In this document: piece after piece, positions 41,201 through 53,385 of the stretch
How the letters are laid out: every line of letters starts with the position of its first letter
Numbering within the stretch: position 1 is the stretch's first letter
Assembly (NCBI GenBank): GCA_013398955.1
Contig: VWPU01018926.1
Span: forward strand, 1-64,000
Direction of reading: 5' to 3'
DNA length: 64,000 bases
Source of the DNA: Callaeas wilsoni
Lineage: Eukaryota; Chordata; Aves; Passeriformes; Callaeidae
Notes under the pieces: generated by a model
What the model saw: the letters and a program-made list of their open reading frames with translations, nothing else
Told to the model about the DNA's origin: nothing
Database searches by the model: none
Made by a program: the position numbers and the translations under genes

Positions 41201-44200
41201 GCGCAGATTAGAATCAGTGCTGAAAAATGAGGATGAAGTTCAGATAATATTTGCATGAATTTTAACTCTACACATAACAAAACCTTTCTCTGTTGTAGAA
41301 AAATTAGAAATGGTCTGGAAAAACTGATGTTCCCTACAGGTGCACATTTATAGACAAAGGGCATTTAAAAATATATACATTATATGAAGGGTTTCTAAAC
41401 TTATGTGGTGCTTTGTCAGTTCACAGAATCACAGAATTCACTATTTAAAATAAAATATGTAGTAAGTTTTACAGTAAAATCTGATATCTGGGCAAGAATT
41501 TGTTTAGAAGACTTTTACACAATTTGCAGTATATTGTGGTATTTATATTTTTCTAAAATACCTGCTTCTTAGTGCTTTGGAAGGTCAGTGTTCAAGAAAA
41601 CATTTTAAAATCACTCATCCTTTTTCCAGTATAGCAATTTTTGTATAGGCTTTGCGGAAATTCTGTTTTCTATTCAAGGTAGTCTGCCTATCTAGCTGAT
41701 CTCAAGGCTTGTAGTTGTAAAGGATAAGGAAGCGCTGTTAATGCCAATAAGCAAACAATAAGCAGGGTAAAATAACTGTGTTTATCTTTTTCTTAACCAA
41801 GTCACAAAAAAAAAAAAAAAAGGAAAGTGTTTTGAAGCAGAACGCTGTTGTGTTGCATTGCAAATTGTGTTCGGTTAAGAAAAATGATAATACTGCAAAT
41901 CCATAAATGCTTTGCAAAACATGTACACGGGCATTTGTAAAGCCTAGATTTAGGATAAAACTTCATTGCATCTACTCATCTCTGCTGTACATCGTCTTTG
42001 GTACGTGCCTTTCGATGTACCTGATTTCATACTTTAAATTGTTCGTAGGGAAAATTTTCATTCCAGAAGAGATAATTCGTACAGTACAAATTCCGTAACT
42101 GTGAAAATCATTGTAGTATCACTTCAATAAATGATTTATTTTTATTTATACTGAGATATCTGTTGTGGACAAGAGGATAATTCTGTCGTAAACAGAATAA
42201 TTCGAAGTGCTGATAATGAAATGGTGTTTTATTTTCAGCCCAGCAGTTTAGATCTGTCTGACCGTCATTTATCAGCTGGCAGATGTTGATGAATGCATCT
42301 GTAAGACAGTACAGAGCCGATTGTGCACCACTGTTGATCCTGATGCACCTCTCTTACAATCTTGTTCAAGAGGGCACAGGTTCACTGACAGTAGGCAGAA
42401 CAGTTTTCATGCCTAGTGAATACTGTGCCTTCCTTTGTACTGGATGTGGGCTATCTCAGATAGCCAGAAGCTTTGTAATACAGCTGGAGTTTTAAAGAGA
42501 AAGAAAGAAGAGTCTGTTTTTCTACAATCTGTTACATAATTTATGTGAGTCTCATTACTTTCATGCTCAAAGAATTATTATTTTTAGTTTAAAAATTCTT
42601 CCTGCCAATAGTCAAGCAAAACCTCACTTCTGAGGAAACCTTTGGCATTACAACTACCAATTTAAATCTGTATTATCAATAACATGGTTTAATCAGTTGG
42701 TTATTTGTACTCTGTGTACATATAACTTTATTTATCCTAAATGTGCAATGTAAAAATAGACTTTTAAGTATTACAAGTATTATTTGCATTTGTTTTCCTG
42801 CAGATTTCTTGGTTTGGACCTAAGTCTCAAGGTATCCACTCCGAATTTCAAAATCTACCCTGATTCTAATTTTTTAAAAATTATATACCTCATCCTGCAA
42901 TATGTGACTCAAAAGCAATTATACCTGAACACCAAAATAAAACATTGAACGCAAAGTTGTGTTAAGGATTTTTTGTACAGAAAGAGTTCATTTCACATCC
43001 ACCAGCTCAAATAGAGCTTAATAATGTGTGACTGTTCCAGTCAGAGAGCTTGTCTAATGTGACAGACTGGTGGTGCTTTGCCTTGCCTCTCCTGAACACC
43101 AGCCCATCAGAAGGAGGCAACTTCAGTTCACTCAGTGAGTGCTCTGGCCACATTCCACTGCTACCTGCCAGTAACTCTGAGTAATTGGCTGGCCACTTCT
43201 GAGATTCTTGGGTCATGGAGTATTTGGGAATATTTTTTGCTTCCTTTTAGTGTACTTGCAACAGCCAGCATTCGTTGGTAGGTCATGGATGTTATATGCT
43301 GACTATTACTGCATGGAAAAATAATTTGTTTCAACAAAATGGTAGATCTTTTGATCTTTAAAAGTAGATCTTTTAACTTACAGAGGTTTAGTAAAATCAC
43401 TTAGGAAGTGAATGAAATAGTATTTTTCTACATATTCTTGAATTTACAAATATTCTTATTTTGTTTAAGCAACATAGTAATTCAAAATAATTAATCTAGC
43501 AAACTGTATCACTGTGTAGTATCTTTCTGAAATTATATTCAAATTCCCTGTCAGACTCTTTAAAAAGGGGGAGATAGAAGCCTGAATTTTATTTCATAGA
43601 AATTGTTTTATCTCCTTGCTTAAAAAAGACCATTTTATCACTGGCATAGTCTTAAGAAGTTAAATCAACTTGTTTGCCAGTATCAAGGTTACTTTTTCTA
43701 TTTGACCATATCCATATTGCTCAGTTTGACTTCTGTTTCATGAGCTCATGTGGCTCTTTTTTCACATTTCATTAATAAGATTTTATTTTGAGCCTTCGCA
43801 GCTTTTCATAATTCAATGCTTAAATTTCATGTAACTTGCAACCGCTGAGAGGTTGCAGTGCTGCTTTGGTTATGCATTAAACCTGTTCCATAGCTCCACA
43901 GCATGGAGTAAAAACAAATGTCTTGTTTCTGTAACAAGCTCTGGTTTCTCTGATTCATGTGTGCACTGCAAAAACAATGCCTTTCCATGAGAAACAAATA
44001 CATTTTCCCTGCATTAAGCTCTTTATGTGGTGTTTTTCTCTTGTTTCACTGTGTTCTAGGAATGGAGGGCTCAATTCAGTTGCCTCAATGTAGATGCTTA
44101 ATGCCATTTGAGACAGCCTGAGATTTTGTGGTTCCAGTATAGCAGATACGATACAGGACCTACAAGAGACTCCTTCAGAGTGCTACCTGGACTCCTGGCA

Positions 44201-44719
44201 GGACTACCCAAAGGCTTCTCAAGCAGCAGTAGATACCTGTTGTTGCTTACCTTTAACGTAGTTATTTTTTCACTGAGTATTGGGATGAGAACAGCTCTAT
44301 TGGATCTGACTGTCCTGCCTCAAAAATTGCCAAATATAAATCATCGGAAAAAAAGGTCTGAACACAGCAAGGGCACATTACCTATCTTTTTAGCACAGTG
44401 CCAGCCTCAGGCACTTTCCAGAAAAACTGTGGTTCAGTGTGTTTATTTAGTAATCTTGGTGCATTTTTCTTGCCTGAAAGCATGTATGTGTTTAGCAACT
44501 GCAGGAGCATTTCACAAGGACTTCAACAGCTCAGCAACATAGAAAGAGCCTCTTCCTTTTGTCTGTGCGGAATTTACCACTCACTCACTTCATCTGCTGT
44601 CCCTGTTTGTTCCTAATCCACCCTGCCTGTGCTACCCAGGCTTTCAGTTTTCTCATTCACTCCCTCAACTCTGTCTTCTCTGAGCCAAAGAGTTCTGGCA
44701 TGCATCCTTGTTCTTGACG

Positions 44720-44860
44720 TGGGAGCCATTCCTCGCCTCTGATTGTCTCTGTTGCCCTTCCCTGGCTTTGCAATTCTGCTGTATCCTTTTAACAAAGGGG
44801 AGCCAGACCTGCCTACACTATTCAGGATGCAGGTTGCTGTTTATTGCTCAGTCATTTAGT
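44720..44860 (-). mobile_element. Ancient CR1/L3-like LINE remnant, minus strand
   Basis: A weak but ordered resemblance to the reversed CR1 ORF2 end is seen: 'tgttgcccttccctggcttt', then 'aattctgctgtatcctttt', then 'gagccagacctgcctacact', then attcaggatgcagg. Spacing between blocks matches the same region of the 51.4-kb copy. It is far more diverged than the other copies and may belong to an old, amniote-wide CR1/L3 lineage. The boundaries are approximate. Confidence 0.6.
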
Positions 44861-45164
44861 CTTCTAAGGGCCTCTGCTGTTCTCTCTAATTGACTGTTTT
44901 CTGTAGTATTTCTATTTCATATAATTAGCAACTTTTATTACCACCTGTAATCCAAAAAAAGGAATGAGCGATATGAATATGATTAACACTCTAGCTTGCA
45001 ACCCAGCTATTTCCTGGAATTTGTCAGTGGTGTCTGTTGGAAGAGCCTACTCTCACTGCTTTTGTTTGTCCTCATGTAATTAGTCAGTAGTGAAGAAACC
45101 TTCTATCCCATGTAATATCTCTGCAGTTTGCCCAAAAACTTTCAGTGAAGGACTTAAGAAAGGC
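44861..45164. other. Short unique spacer between two CR1 remnants
   Basis: About 300 bp of AT-rich DNA separates the ancient remnant from the long CR1 copy. No gene, promoter or repeat was recognised in it. Confidence 0.5.
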
Positions 45165-46195
45165 TTTGGCACAGGCTGACACAGCATCATTTTATCCAGC
45201 TTAGGACATTATATCCCAGATGGATGGTGTTACTAGATGGATGAAAAACTGTGTGGAACATCAGACCAGAGGTGTATCTTGCCTTGTTTATTTCTTCATC
45301 AGTGGCATGGATGTGGAGATGCAAGGCATTCTTGACAAGTTTGTGGATCACAACAAATCGTGAGGTGCACTCAAAGCACTCAGAGGCCTGGCTGCCATTC
45401 AGACGAGCCTACACAGGCTTGATGAGAGAGCTGGCAGCGGCCTTGTCAAATGAGGCAGATAACTTAGTCTTGAGCCTGGGATGGACAAACTCCGGCCATT
45501 GGTACATCCTGGGCAGTCACTGGCGAGCAGTTCTGCTGGAACAGACCTGCAGGCCACGGCAGCCAGCAGCCTGAGCGTGAGCTGGCAGCATGCCTTGGCA
45601 GCCAACTGCATCCTGGCCTTCGTTAATAGCAGCACAGCCAGGAGACCGAGGGAGAAGTTTATTCGCTTTTACTCAGCACTCATTAGACTGTGCCTAGACT
45701 GCCATGCACAGGTGTGGGGACAGCCCTGGTACAGGAAAGACACTGATAAACTGGGGCAAGTTCAGCAGAGGCCTCCAGGATGGCCAGTAGCAGGAGTACT
45801 TGCTCTGTGAGAAGAGGCTCAGAAATGGGACTTGTTAAGCCTGCAAAAGAGATGGCTTAGGGGGAACCTAGCAGCCACCTTTTTGTATCTGTGAGGAAGT
45901 TATGGAGAAGACTGAGGCAGGCTCTTTTGCTGGGATGTATGACTGGAGGTTGACTCATTAATTGAGGAGATATTTTGGCTTGACTTAAAGGGAAGAAAAG
46001 TTCACTGTAAGTGTAATTAAGCAGTTGAAGAGATTGCCTGGAGAAGCTATAGGATCTTCATTCCTGGATGTTTCAACTGGACAAAGCCTAAGCAACCTGG
46101 TCTTGAATGTTGATCTCCTGGCTAAAGCAGATTTTCCTGATCTGCTTGAATCAGGATGTTGGATAAAAAAACCTGCTGAGGTCCCTTCTGACATG
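45165..46195 (+). mobile_element. CR1 LINE, about 1 kb, old and rearranged
   Basis: The longest sense CR1 segment. It starts in ORF2 ('gctttggcacaggctgacac', then 'actagatggatgaaaaactg'), passes the RT C-terminal region ('gtttattcgctttt...' and 'ctcattagactgtgcctaga'), and continues through agcctaagcaacctggtctt to 'gaggtcccttctgacatgaa'. The ATTCTATG tail is missing, so the 3' end is eroded or deleted. Stops and frameshifts break ORF2 into frames of about 107-109 codons (45251-45574, 45481-45810), which are remnants and not genes. An internal stretch around 45290-45480 is compressed relative to normal CR1 order, suggesting deletions. Confidence 0.8.
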
Positions 46196-47514
46196 AATAA
46201 TTAATTTTGTATGATCATTGTTCATTTTATACTTATTTATTACTATTCACCTTCTTACCTGCATGTTTATTAATATCTAGCTTCTTAGCTAAAAGCAAAG
46301 TAATGTTTTTAAAAAATAATTATACTATGGAAAACAGATTTGTTCATCTTGTCATTCAGCACTCACGCGATTGAGCTCTTACATTTCAATATACAGATAT
46401 AACTAAAAAATGGGTAAAAATAATATCATTTTTATAAGGGCTTCTAGTTTGAAATAAATCCTCCTCCCCTACACTAGAGGAGTATTATATAATCTCCTTT
46501 CCCAAAGGGAAAAAAAAGCAACAATTAACTCTATCATAAATGTTGCATACTTAGCATAATGATTTTTGCACTGAATCTGCATGTGCATATATTTATGCTG
46601 AAAATATTGTACAAAAAAATCTCATCTGATGCTTAATCCTATGTGTGGGAAAAAAAACAAAACAAACCAAAAAACCAGGCAAGCTTGGGCTCGGATGTTT
46701 TCGTGTCAGGGACAATTTCTAAGTCCTGGATAATTATACTCATCTTTCCAGAAGAAGTTTTGAATAACCTTTTGATTATACAGCGTTTCCTTGATGAGCT
46801 TGTTTGTTGGTATATTTATTATGCATCTCAGATGCAATTCATCTACCTAATTTTAGCTACCTGAAAAGGTAGTCACTGAGTTTAAAATAGTTGCCTAGGC
46901 ACCCGCTACAGGTAATAGAGATGGTTCTTCCTATCCCCAAACATGAGTCATGCTGTCTGCCTTAGAGACTTGATTTGTGATAGAATTAATCACTCTGCAA
47001 AGCACCTGTTTTACCCTATTAACTAGGAGGGGACTTTAGGCATCTAGCTCTTCCAGGAGAACTAGTTCTATATGCTTATTTTGCAAATCTCTGTATTCAG
47101 ACACATCCTGTGTCACTTTTTTCCCCCCTCAAATATCATAGAAATACCTGGGAGGAACAGAAGTGAGTCAAACTAAAAAAAAAAATTAAATTGCTTTAAT
47201 GTATCCTTAGACTGGGTAGCTGATGCAAATATCTATATTGGCGTAGAATTTTGTAATATAACTCAGCTGGAGCCCATATCTGGAGCAGATACATACCTGG
47301 TGTGATGACGCGTTGGAAACGAGTCAGCACCATCTGTAACACGGAGTAGGTTGTTTGCAGGACATGACGGAGTGATGATGCTTGGTTTGGGGGTTGTTGT
47401 TTGTTTGGGGTGTTTGGATTTGGTTTAGGTTGGAGTTTTTTTGTTGTGAGGTTTTGTGCATGTGCGTATGTGTGCGTGTGTGCATTTTTTTCATTTTCCC
47501 CATGTCTGGATATC
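46196..47514. other. Unique AT-rich stretch with a GT-rich patch before the LTR
   Basis: No gene is seen. A GT-rich low-complexity patch occupies about 47375-47495, including gtgcatgtgcgtatgtgtgc. It explains the Gln/Asn/Thr-rich minus-strand frame at 47196-47708. The patch may be part of, or an expansion within, the 5' end of the adjoining LTR, whose left border is not clear. Confidence 0.5.
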
Positions 47515-47708
47515 TCACCGGAGACGCTGGTAGCTGGAAAGGTGTTGATAACACACCAGTATTCTGGGTACTGCTGAGCAGCGCTGGCACAGCATCGGTG
47601 CTGTCTCAGCATTCCCCACACCAAGGGGCTGGGAGTGGGCACGATCCTGGGAAGGGGACACAAGCAGGCCAGCTGACTCAAACTGACCAAAGGGATATTC
47701 CTTACCAT

Positions 47709-47732
47709 ATGACGTCTGCTCAGATATAAAAG
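47709..47732 (+). promoter_or_regulatory. LTR core promoter: CRE-like site and TATA box
   Basis: atgacgtc at 47709-47716 contains the TGACGTC core of a CREB/ATF site, missing the final A. gatataaaag at 47723-47732 is a good TATA box. Transcription would start about 30 bp downstream on the plus strand. Whether the promoter is active is unknown. Confidence 0.6.
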
Positions 47733-47850
47733 CTAAGGAAAGGAGGAGGAAGGTGCAGCACTTGCAGTGTTTGTCTTCTGGAGCAATTGCTATGCATGCT
47801 GAAGCCGTGCTTCCTGGGAAGTGGCTGAACATTACCTGCTAAAAGTAGAG

Positions 47851-47856
47851 AATAAA
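47851..47856 (+). terminator. LTR poly(A) signal AATAAA
   Basis: A canonical aataaa lies about 120 bp downstream of the TATA box, followed by a T-rich downstream element. This is the spacing expected for the R region of an LTR. Confidence 0.6.
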
Positions 47857-48035
47857 CCTGTTTTTTTTCTCTTTCCTTGTGTTCATGCAAGCTTTCATTT
47901 TTGTTTTAGTTAACTGCCTTATCTCAACCTATGAGTTGTTTTCCATCTTATTTTCTCTCCCCTGTCCATCTGGGAAAGAGAGTGGTAGAGCAGCTTGGTG
48001 GTCACATGGCATCCAGCCAAGGTCAACCCACCACA

Positions 48036-51000
48036 GTATCATTGGGAGACTGGAAACACTAGAAGTGATGTGTGTGAAAGAAGACTCCAAACCTATCCTG
48101 GAATGTCCTGTTCTTATGCTTCTTTTTCTTGAATGCTAGCTAGACTTAAAAGCAGATTGATGTTGGATACATACCTCTTTTCTTCTCCCTTGGCAATACG
48201 TGAGTCCTCTTCAGGACAAGTCAGATATATGAGTTTGTATCTACTTCAGATTAAACCAGATGAAATCTGAAGTATTTCTTCTTTCTTTTCTTTCGGAAGG
48301 TAATTGAAAGCAAGTTCATTCTTCTAGCAGCAGAACTGTGTGTACTTCATAGAAAACTCATGTAATTGATAAGCACTTCTAAAAACCCAACTTGAACTCC
48401 TGGGCTAAAGGTGATAGCAATAATGCTTAGCATTCAAAGACTGCCTGTAGCTGAACAATGAAAGAAATACCAGATCAGCTCAAAATAAAGAATGTATCTG
48501 ATGCTTTAAGGCAGAGGACAGGAAACAGCTGTCTGTGTTGTTAAGATTTCTCTTTTGTGGGCAACACTGCAGTAAGTGTTAAGTCTAGTGGATTAATTAG
48601 AATAACTGTTCTTTTGAGGTTGTACATTCAAACACCTCTTGGGAAATTCTGACACCCTTATTAAAAGAAATGGATAATCACGAATACAGCCAGTGAAGAG
48701 CTATTTCTAACCTTGTACTGTCACTATGTTTAGTATTTTCATTCAGAAAATCTTGCATATGTTTGCTGATCATAACAATGATTTTCTACTTACTTAAAAT
48801 GTTTTAAAATGCTTCTTTAATTATTTTAGAGAGATGATGAAGTTCTAACTACCTCAGCTTTGAGTCACTGTTAACCTCTTGGTTTCTCATAGCTGGCTTT
48901 ACTGCAGACAAGTAAACTTCCAGTTGAATTTTTTTTCCTGTGCATGTCTGGACTAACAAGCTGCAAGTATCTTATCAAATAACAGTATCAAATAACTTAT
49001 GAATAATGCTTGTGAATAATTTATTTTGTAGTCAGAAAATATCTGCATATGTTAAATTCTGTGCTTGATTGACAATATTGAAACCAGTAGAGATCTGCAT
49101 ATTATGCTTTTATGATATTTTTTCTAGTCTTTTGGTAATTTGTACAGTCCTTAGGCCAGTGGATCTTAATTTGCTGTTGAAGGCTCTAGATATTCCTATA
49201 GTACAAATAATTATTTTGCTGCTGTGCCCTGTAGAACAGAAACAGTTCCAGAGATTCCTCTTTCTTGAGAGATTTTTTTATAATGCAAACAGAAAAATAT
49301 ACTCTCCAGAAATACAAGTCTTGGAAATGCCCAAACAGTTAAAGATGGGGGGTGTGTGTGTGTTTGTGCTTAATTATGAGACAGCTGCTTGGATAGAGTA
49401 TTTCAGCCCAAACAGTGAGCTTGTGAAAAGTGTAAGTGGCTCAAAATAGGATCTTAAAATGAGAAGTGCTAAACACTGCTAGCTCTGCCTGCAACCAGAA
49501 AATTGTGAAACTTCCTCACCAGCTTTACATCATGGAATTCCACCAGAACTGCTCTTCAAAATTGCTTCTAGCAAAATTGACTTCCTGCTGTTGCTGACTG
49601 CTTTCCAAGAAGCTGTGATGTCTCAGGTCTGCACTGCACACCTTCCCCCTCTTCACCAGCTTCATTTCAGGAAGCAGCTCCCCTCATCTTCGTTGAGGGA
49701 GGGGAAAGGAAGAGAAGGCACAGGGAGGAGTGGCACCTTCTTTCTTGGCTTCCTGCCCACATCCTTGGCCTTCTCCCCAGCATCATGGGATGAATCTCTG
49801 GCAGTATATTCCTGAACGTGATGTTTGTTTAATTTGTGCAAACATTTTTATGGTAAAGAAATTAAATTTTTCTGTTATGATGTGTAATTTGACAGGATGA
49901 ACACGTAATTAGAATCACAAATACAACTGAGATTCTGTGGATATAAGTGGATTAAAGATTGCTATATATACATTCAAAGTATGTATGTAGGAAGTTAAAA
50001 CTAGGTAATGTAAACAGCCAAAATCAGCACTGGAAAATGTGTGTAAGTTAAAACAATTGTGTGTATGTCTTTGCGTGTGCACTGAAATGTATCTGCTTTG
50101 AGTGGATGTTGCTGCCATTGCAGCCAGTGCAAAGGAATGCAGTGCTGTCTTAACCTCACAATGAAAATGGGAGACAACAATTATTACACGGCTCCAGTTC
50201 AACCCAGCAAGGCAATTTTAAGGACTTACACACTGCAGTAATTTGGCTTTAATTCTGTTGAAGACTTGGACAATAGTGTGTGTTTGAAAATAATATTCTG
50301 AAAAGAAAGAATGATTAAAATAAGTCAATCTGCATGAATACTGGGATACACTCTCAATCCATGAGAGTGTCTTTAAGGAAAAAAGAAGTCGTATATCTTT
50401 GTAGGGCTGCGCAGATGGAAGAAGTAGATGCTGGAGGATGCATACTGAATTGAAAATATTGATTTCTTTTCTGTTACTGCTAATAACTTTGATTTAGGAA
50501 AACAGAGTTACACAGTGTATAATAAAATTCAAATACATGTAAGTCACAGGCGATTTTCAGTTCTGTGCAACTAGCTGGTTTAAACCCAAGTCATCGAGGT
50601 GAGAGCTAACTTCTTCATATGCTTAACTGCCATGGCAACTTTATTATTGTTTCTGATATTTTAGAAATAAAGAAGAAATTCTAATATATTTCTGTATTTA
50701 GAAATAAAGATATTTCTTTGATAATGGGCCCATTATTTAGGAACCAAATTTCATACTGTTATATGTTCTTGCCCTTGTTCTTACTTGTGTAAGTAAGCAA
50801 GCCCCTAATAAAAGACAGTGATATGATAATATTGTAAAAGAAGGCCTAATTTTAGGCTTGTAAAGAAACCTATTGCAAGTTCACCTGCCCAGAATACTTG
50901 TAGGTGCAATAAAAATGTAATCATAATTGAAGGCCAATTTATGTTGCTATGTTAGCTCAGGTGTTTATCCTCACTGAAAAAGGGTCCAGTATCTCTGTTC

Positions 51001-51357
51001 TGAGAGAGTTTGTGGTTCTTCAAGCAATGCATCCCTGACACTGAAGTAAAGAGTTTGATTAAGGTTCTGATAGTGCTGTGGGACCATTCCTTTGGGCAAC
51101 TAATGGTGACACTTTACTGTTTTATGAATCACTTGATTAGTCTGTTGGTATCATATGAGGTTGCTTTACACTTGTGGTCTTGTAGGCAAAATGGCCATGG
51201 ATAAGCAAGACATGAAGTACATTCTTCACAAATACAGTTCAAACCATCAGTGTGAGCCTCCTTCCTGCTTTGGTCAGCCTGTGTGTGGAGAAAATTTCTT
51301 TTTAAGGAACAGCAGAATCCTTAGCAACAAAAATGTTTAAATGAACAATTTCTGTAC
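48036..51357. other. Unique AT-rich non-coding stretch
   Basis: No gene is supported. The 126-codon plus frame at 49069-49449 is in AT-rich DNA without domain resemblance. Small features are a purine-rich tract at about 49695-49732, an 8-bp inverted repeat (acactctc/gagagtgt) at 50348-50370, and a 13-bp direct repeat, ttagaaataaaga, at 50661-50673 and 50698-50710. Confidence 0.55.
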
Positions 51358-52480
51358 TTAGAATCAAGATCATCTAGTCCCAATGTCCCTGCCATGGGCA
51401 GGGACACCTCCCACTAGACCAAGATGCTCAAGGCCTTATCCAAGCTCAAGGCTTTGAACACTGCCAGGGTTGAGGCACCCACAGCCTTCTTGGGCAACCT
51501 GTTCCAATGTCTCACCACCCTCACAGTAAAGACTTTCTTCCTAATGTCTAACCTAAATTTCCCCTCTTTCAATTTGAACACATTACTGCTTGTCCTATCA
51601 CTGTAGTTCCTGACAAAGAGTCCCTCTCCAACTTCCCTGCAGGCCCCCTTCAGATACTGGAAGGTTACTATGAGGTCTCCACACAACCTTCTTTTCTTCT
51701 GGCTGAACAAACCCAGCTTTCTCAGTCTGTCTTCCTAGGAGAGGTGCTCTAGTGCTCTTATCAACTTCATGGCCCTCCTCTGGATTTGCTGCAACAGTTC
51801 CATATCCTTCTTATGTTGGGGACACCAGAATTGGATGTAGTACTACAGGTGGAGTCTCACAAGAGCAGAGTAGAGGGGCAGAATCACTTCCCTTGACCTG
51901 CTGGCCATGATCCTTTTGATGCAGCCCATGATTCCATTTGTTTTCTACTACTGGATCATGCTGAGTTTTTCATCAACCATCACCCCTTACTCCTTCTCCA
52001 TAGGGCTGGTCTCAACCACTTCTCTGCCCAGCCTGTTGGTGTGCCTGGGATTGCCATAACCTGGGTGTAGGACCTTGAACTTGGCTTTGTTGATCTTTGT
52101 GAGGTTTGCATCGGCCCATCTTCCCGTCTTGTGAAGGTCCCTCTGGATGGCATCCCTTCCCTCCCTGTGTCTAACACACCACCCAGCCAGTTGTTAGTGA
52201 GGCTGACGAGGGTACACTCAATCCCACTGTCCATGTCACCAACAAAGATGTTGAACAGTATCAGCTCCAGTACCGACCCCTGAGGGACACTACTGGGGTC
52301 ACTGGTCTCCACTTGTACAGTGAGACAGACCACAACCTTTTGCCATCGCGCCAGTTCATTATCCACCAAGTGGTTCATCCATCAAATTCATGTCTCTCCA
52401 ATTATGGGACAAGAATGTCATGCAGGACAGTGTCAAGCACTTTGCATAAGTCCAGGGAGACGATGTTGGTTGTTCTGCCC
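51358..52480 (-). mobile_element. CR1 LINE, about 1.1 kb, minus strand
   Basis: The longest antisense CR1 copy. Landmarks run in reverse order: ctgccatgggcagggacacc, ctcaccaccctcacagtaaa, 'tcctatcactgtagttcctg', 'gaggtctccacacaaccttc', 'gcttgtagtactacaggtgg'-like text, then RT-coding sequence up to about 52480. Near the 3' end about 30 bp, including the octamer tail, are missing compared with the 34.0-kb copy. The minus-strand frame at 51980-52378 (132 codons) is an ORF2 remnant with frameshifts. Its 5' truncation point adjoins a perfect 11-bp tandem duplication at 52481-52502. Confidence 0.92.
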
Positions 52481-52502
52481 TGTAAAACAACTGTAAAACA
52501 AC
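52481..52502. repeat. Perfect 11-bp tandem duplication at a CR1 junction
   Basis: tgtaaaacaac occurs twice back to back (52481-52491 and 52492-52502), right where the CR1 similarity ends. It may be a by-product of insertion, or later slippage. Confidence 0.75.
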
Positions 52503-53385
52503 TGGCTCTGAGAGAGTTATAAAAAGGTTTAGGTTTATTCATACTTTTCCTCCGGCAATTTTTACTACTATTTAACAGATTATCTGACTCGATGTATTGA
52601 AAACAGGAGGAAGACAGACTGAAGGTAGCCAGTCTATTATAAGCCTTGCAAGTGATGTGTTTTTAACCAATATATTTTAAGAATGTGCTCAACATATGTG
52701 TATGAAGATAGCACTGTAAATTGATACCTTTTTAGTGTGACAGAGTGAAGGCTGAAACTGTTAGACTAATTACAGTCTTATACATCTTAAACATATATAT
52801 TTTTATTCTTTTCCATCAATAAGCTATCTCCTGGATAGCATAATTTTTGGCTAGAAAGAAATTCAAACACAAGATACATATACTGTGAAGGGATACTGGA
52901 TTCAGTTTAATTGTGACAGGGTTAGTAATTTCCAAACTTTCAGACAAACTGTGAGGAAAATGCAGCTGTCATCACATTCTTATAATGATTGTCATTGTTG
53001 ATTTAAGTGCATTTCAGTTAAATTCAAACTTTCAAACTTGGTTTGGGTATGTAAAGTATACTTAGTAAAAAATGATGCATTAATGCAAGGACTTCTGCCT
53101 CTGCTTTCTGCCAGGAAGAGACCCAGAAACAGTTTTCTACTCTACTGAATTTTTTTTATGACTGTGTTTCTAATGGACTTTATTAGTTGATGTTTCAGCA
53201 GAAATTTCTGTCAGTGTTTATTTCTATGAAAATCCAGATTTCATGCTTGGGAGCACATAAAATATTCCTCTGTATAGAGTTTAGAAAAATGGCTAGGATT
53301 GTACTGATAGAATTTCTGGTTTGTTTTCTCCCTTAAATTGTACATACTGTCATATAGATCATAGAAGTTTGGCTCTTGGAAGAGC

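Larger units (their letters stand above)
34363..44719. other. Long unique AT-rich stretch, repeat-poor
   Basis: Ten kilobases with no clear transposon and no supportable gene. Local features are an 11-bp tandem repeat at 36243-36283 and a perfect hairpin at 38177-38216, listed separately, 16 A at 41806-41821, and two CACAGAAT octamers at 41422-41437. The longest frame, 44108-44542 on the plus strand (144 codons), has no recognisable domain and no splice context. The lack of insertions over this length is notable. Confidence 0.55.
47515..48035 (+). mobile_element. Endogenous retrovirus solo LTR, plus strand
   Basis: The stretch has the architecture of an avian ERV LTR that I recognise by its order of blocks: a 'tgataacacaccagtattct' segment, 'cagctgactcaaactgacca', 'aaagggatattcc', a CRE-like tgacgtc, a TATA box (gatataaaag), a downstream poly(A) signal, and a U5 ending near 'aaggtcaacccaccaca'. 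The right border is CA at 48035. The left border is vague because the 5' 100-150 bp are diverged. No gag, pol or env sequence adjoins it, so it is most likely a solo LTR left by LTR-LTR recombination. A class-III (ERVL-like) origin is my guess; the subfamily is not certain. Confidence 0.78.

Noticed and set aside
41422..41437. Two CACAGAAT octamers that look like an antisense CR1 tail
   Set aside because: The following bases do not continue into CR1, so this is either a chance match or a copy too short to support.
42239..42290. Acceptor-like ttttattttcag followed by a short open frame
   Set aside because: Only 16 codons stay open before tandem stops; this is expected by chance and there is no homology.
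44108..44542. 144-codon open frame on the plus strand
   Set aside because: No recognisable domain, no supporting splice sites or start context, and length is within chance for 64 kb of six frames.
47196..47708. 170-codon minus-strand frame, the second longest in the window
   Set aside because: It runs through the GT-rich patch and the LTR in antisense, which accounts for its biased composition.
49069..49449. 126-codon open frame on the plus strand
   Set aside because: Hydrophobic, AT-driven composition and no family resemblance; treated as chance.
51980..52378. 132-codon minus-strand frame
   Set aside because: It is a broken piece of CR1 ORF2, not a separate gene.
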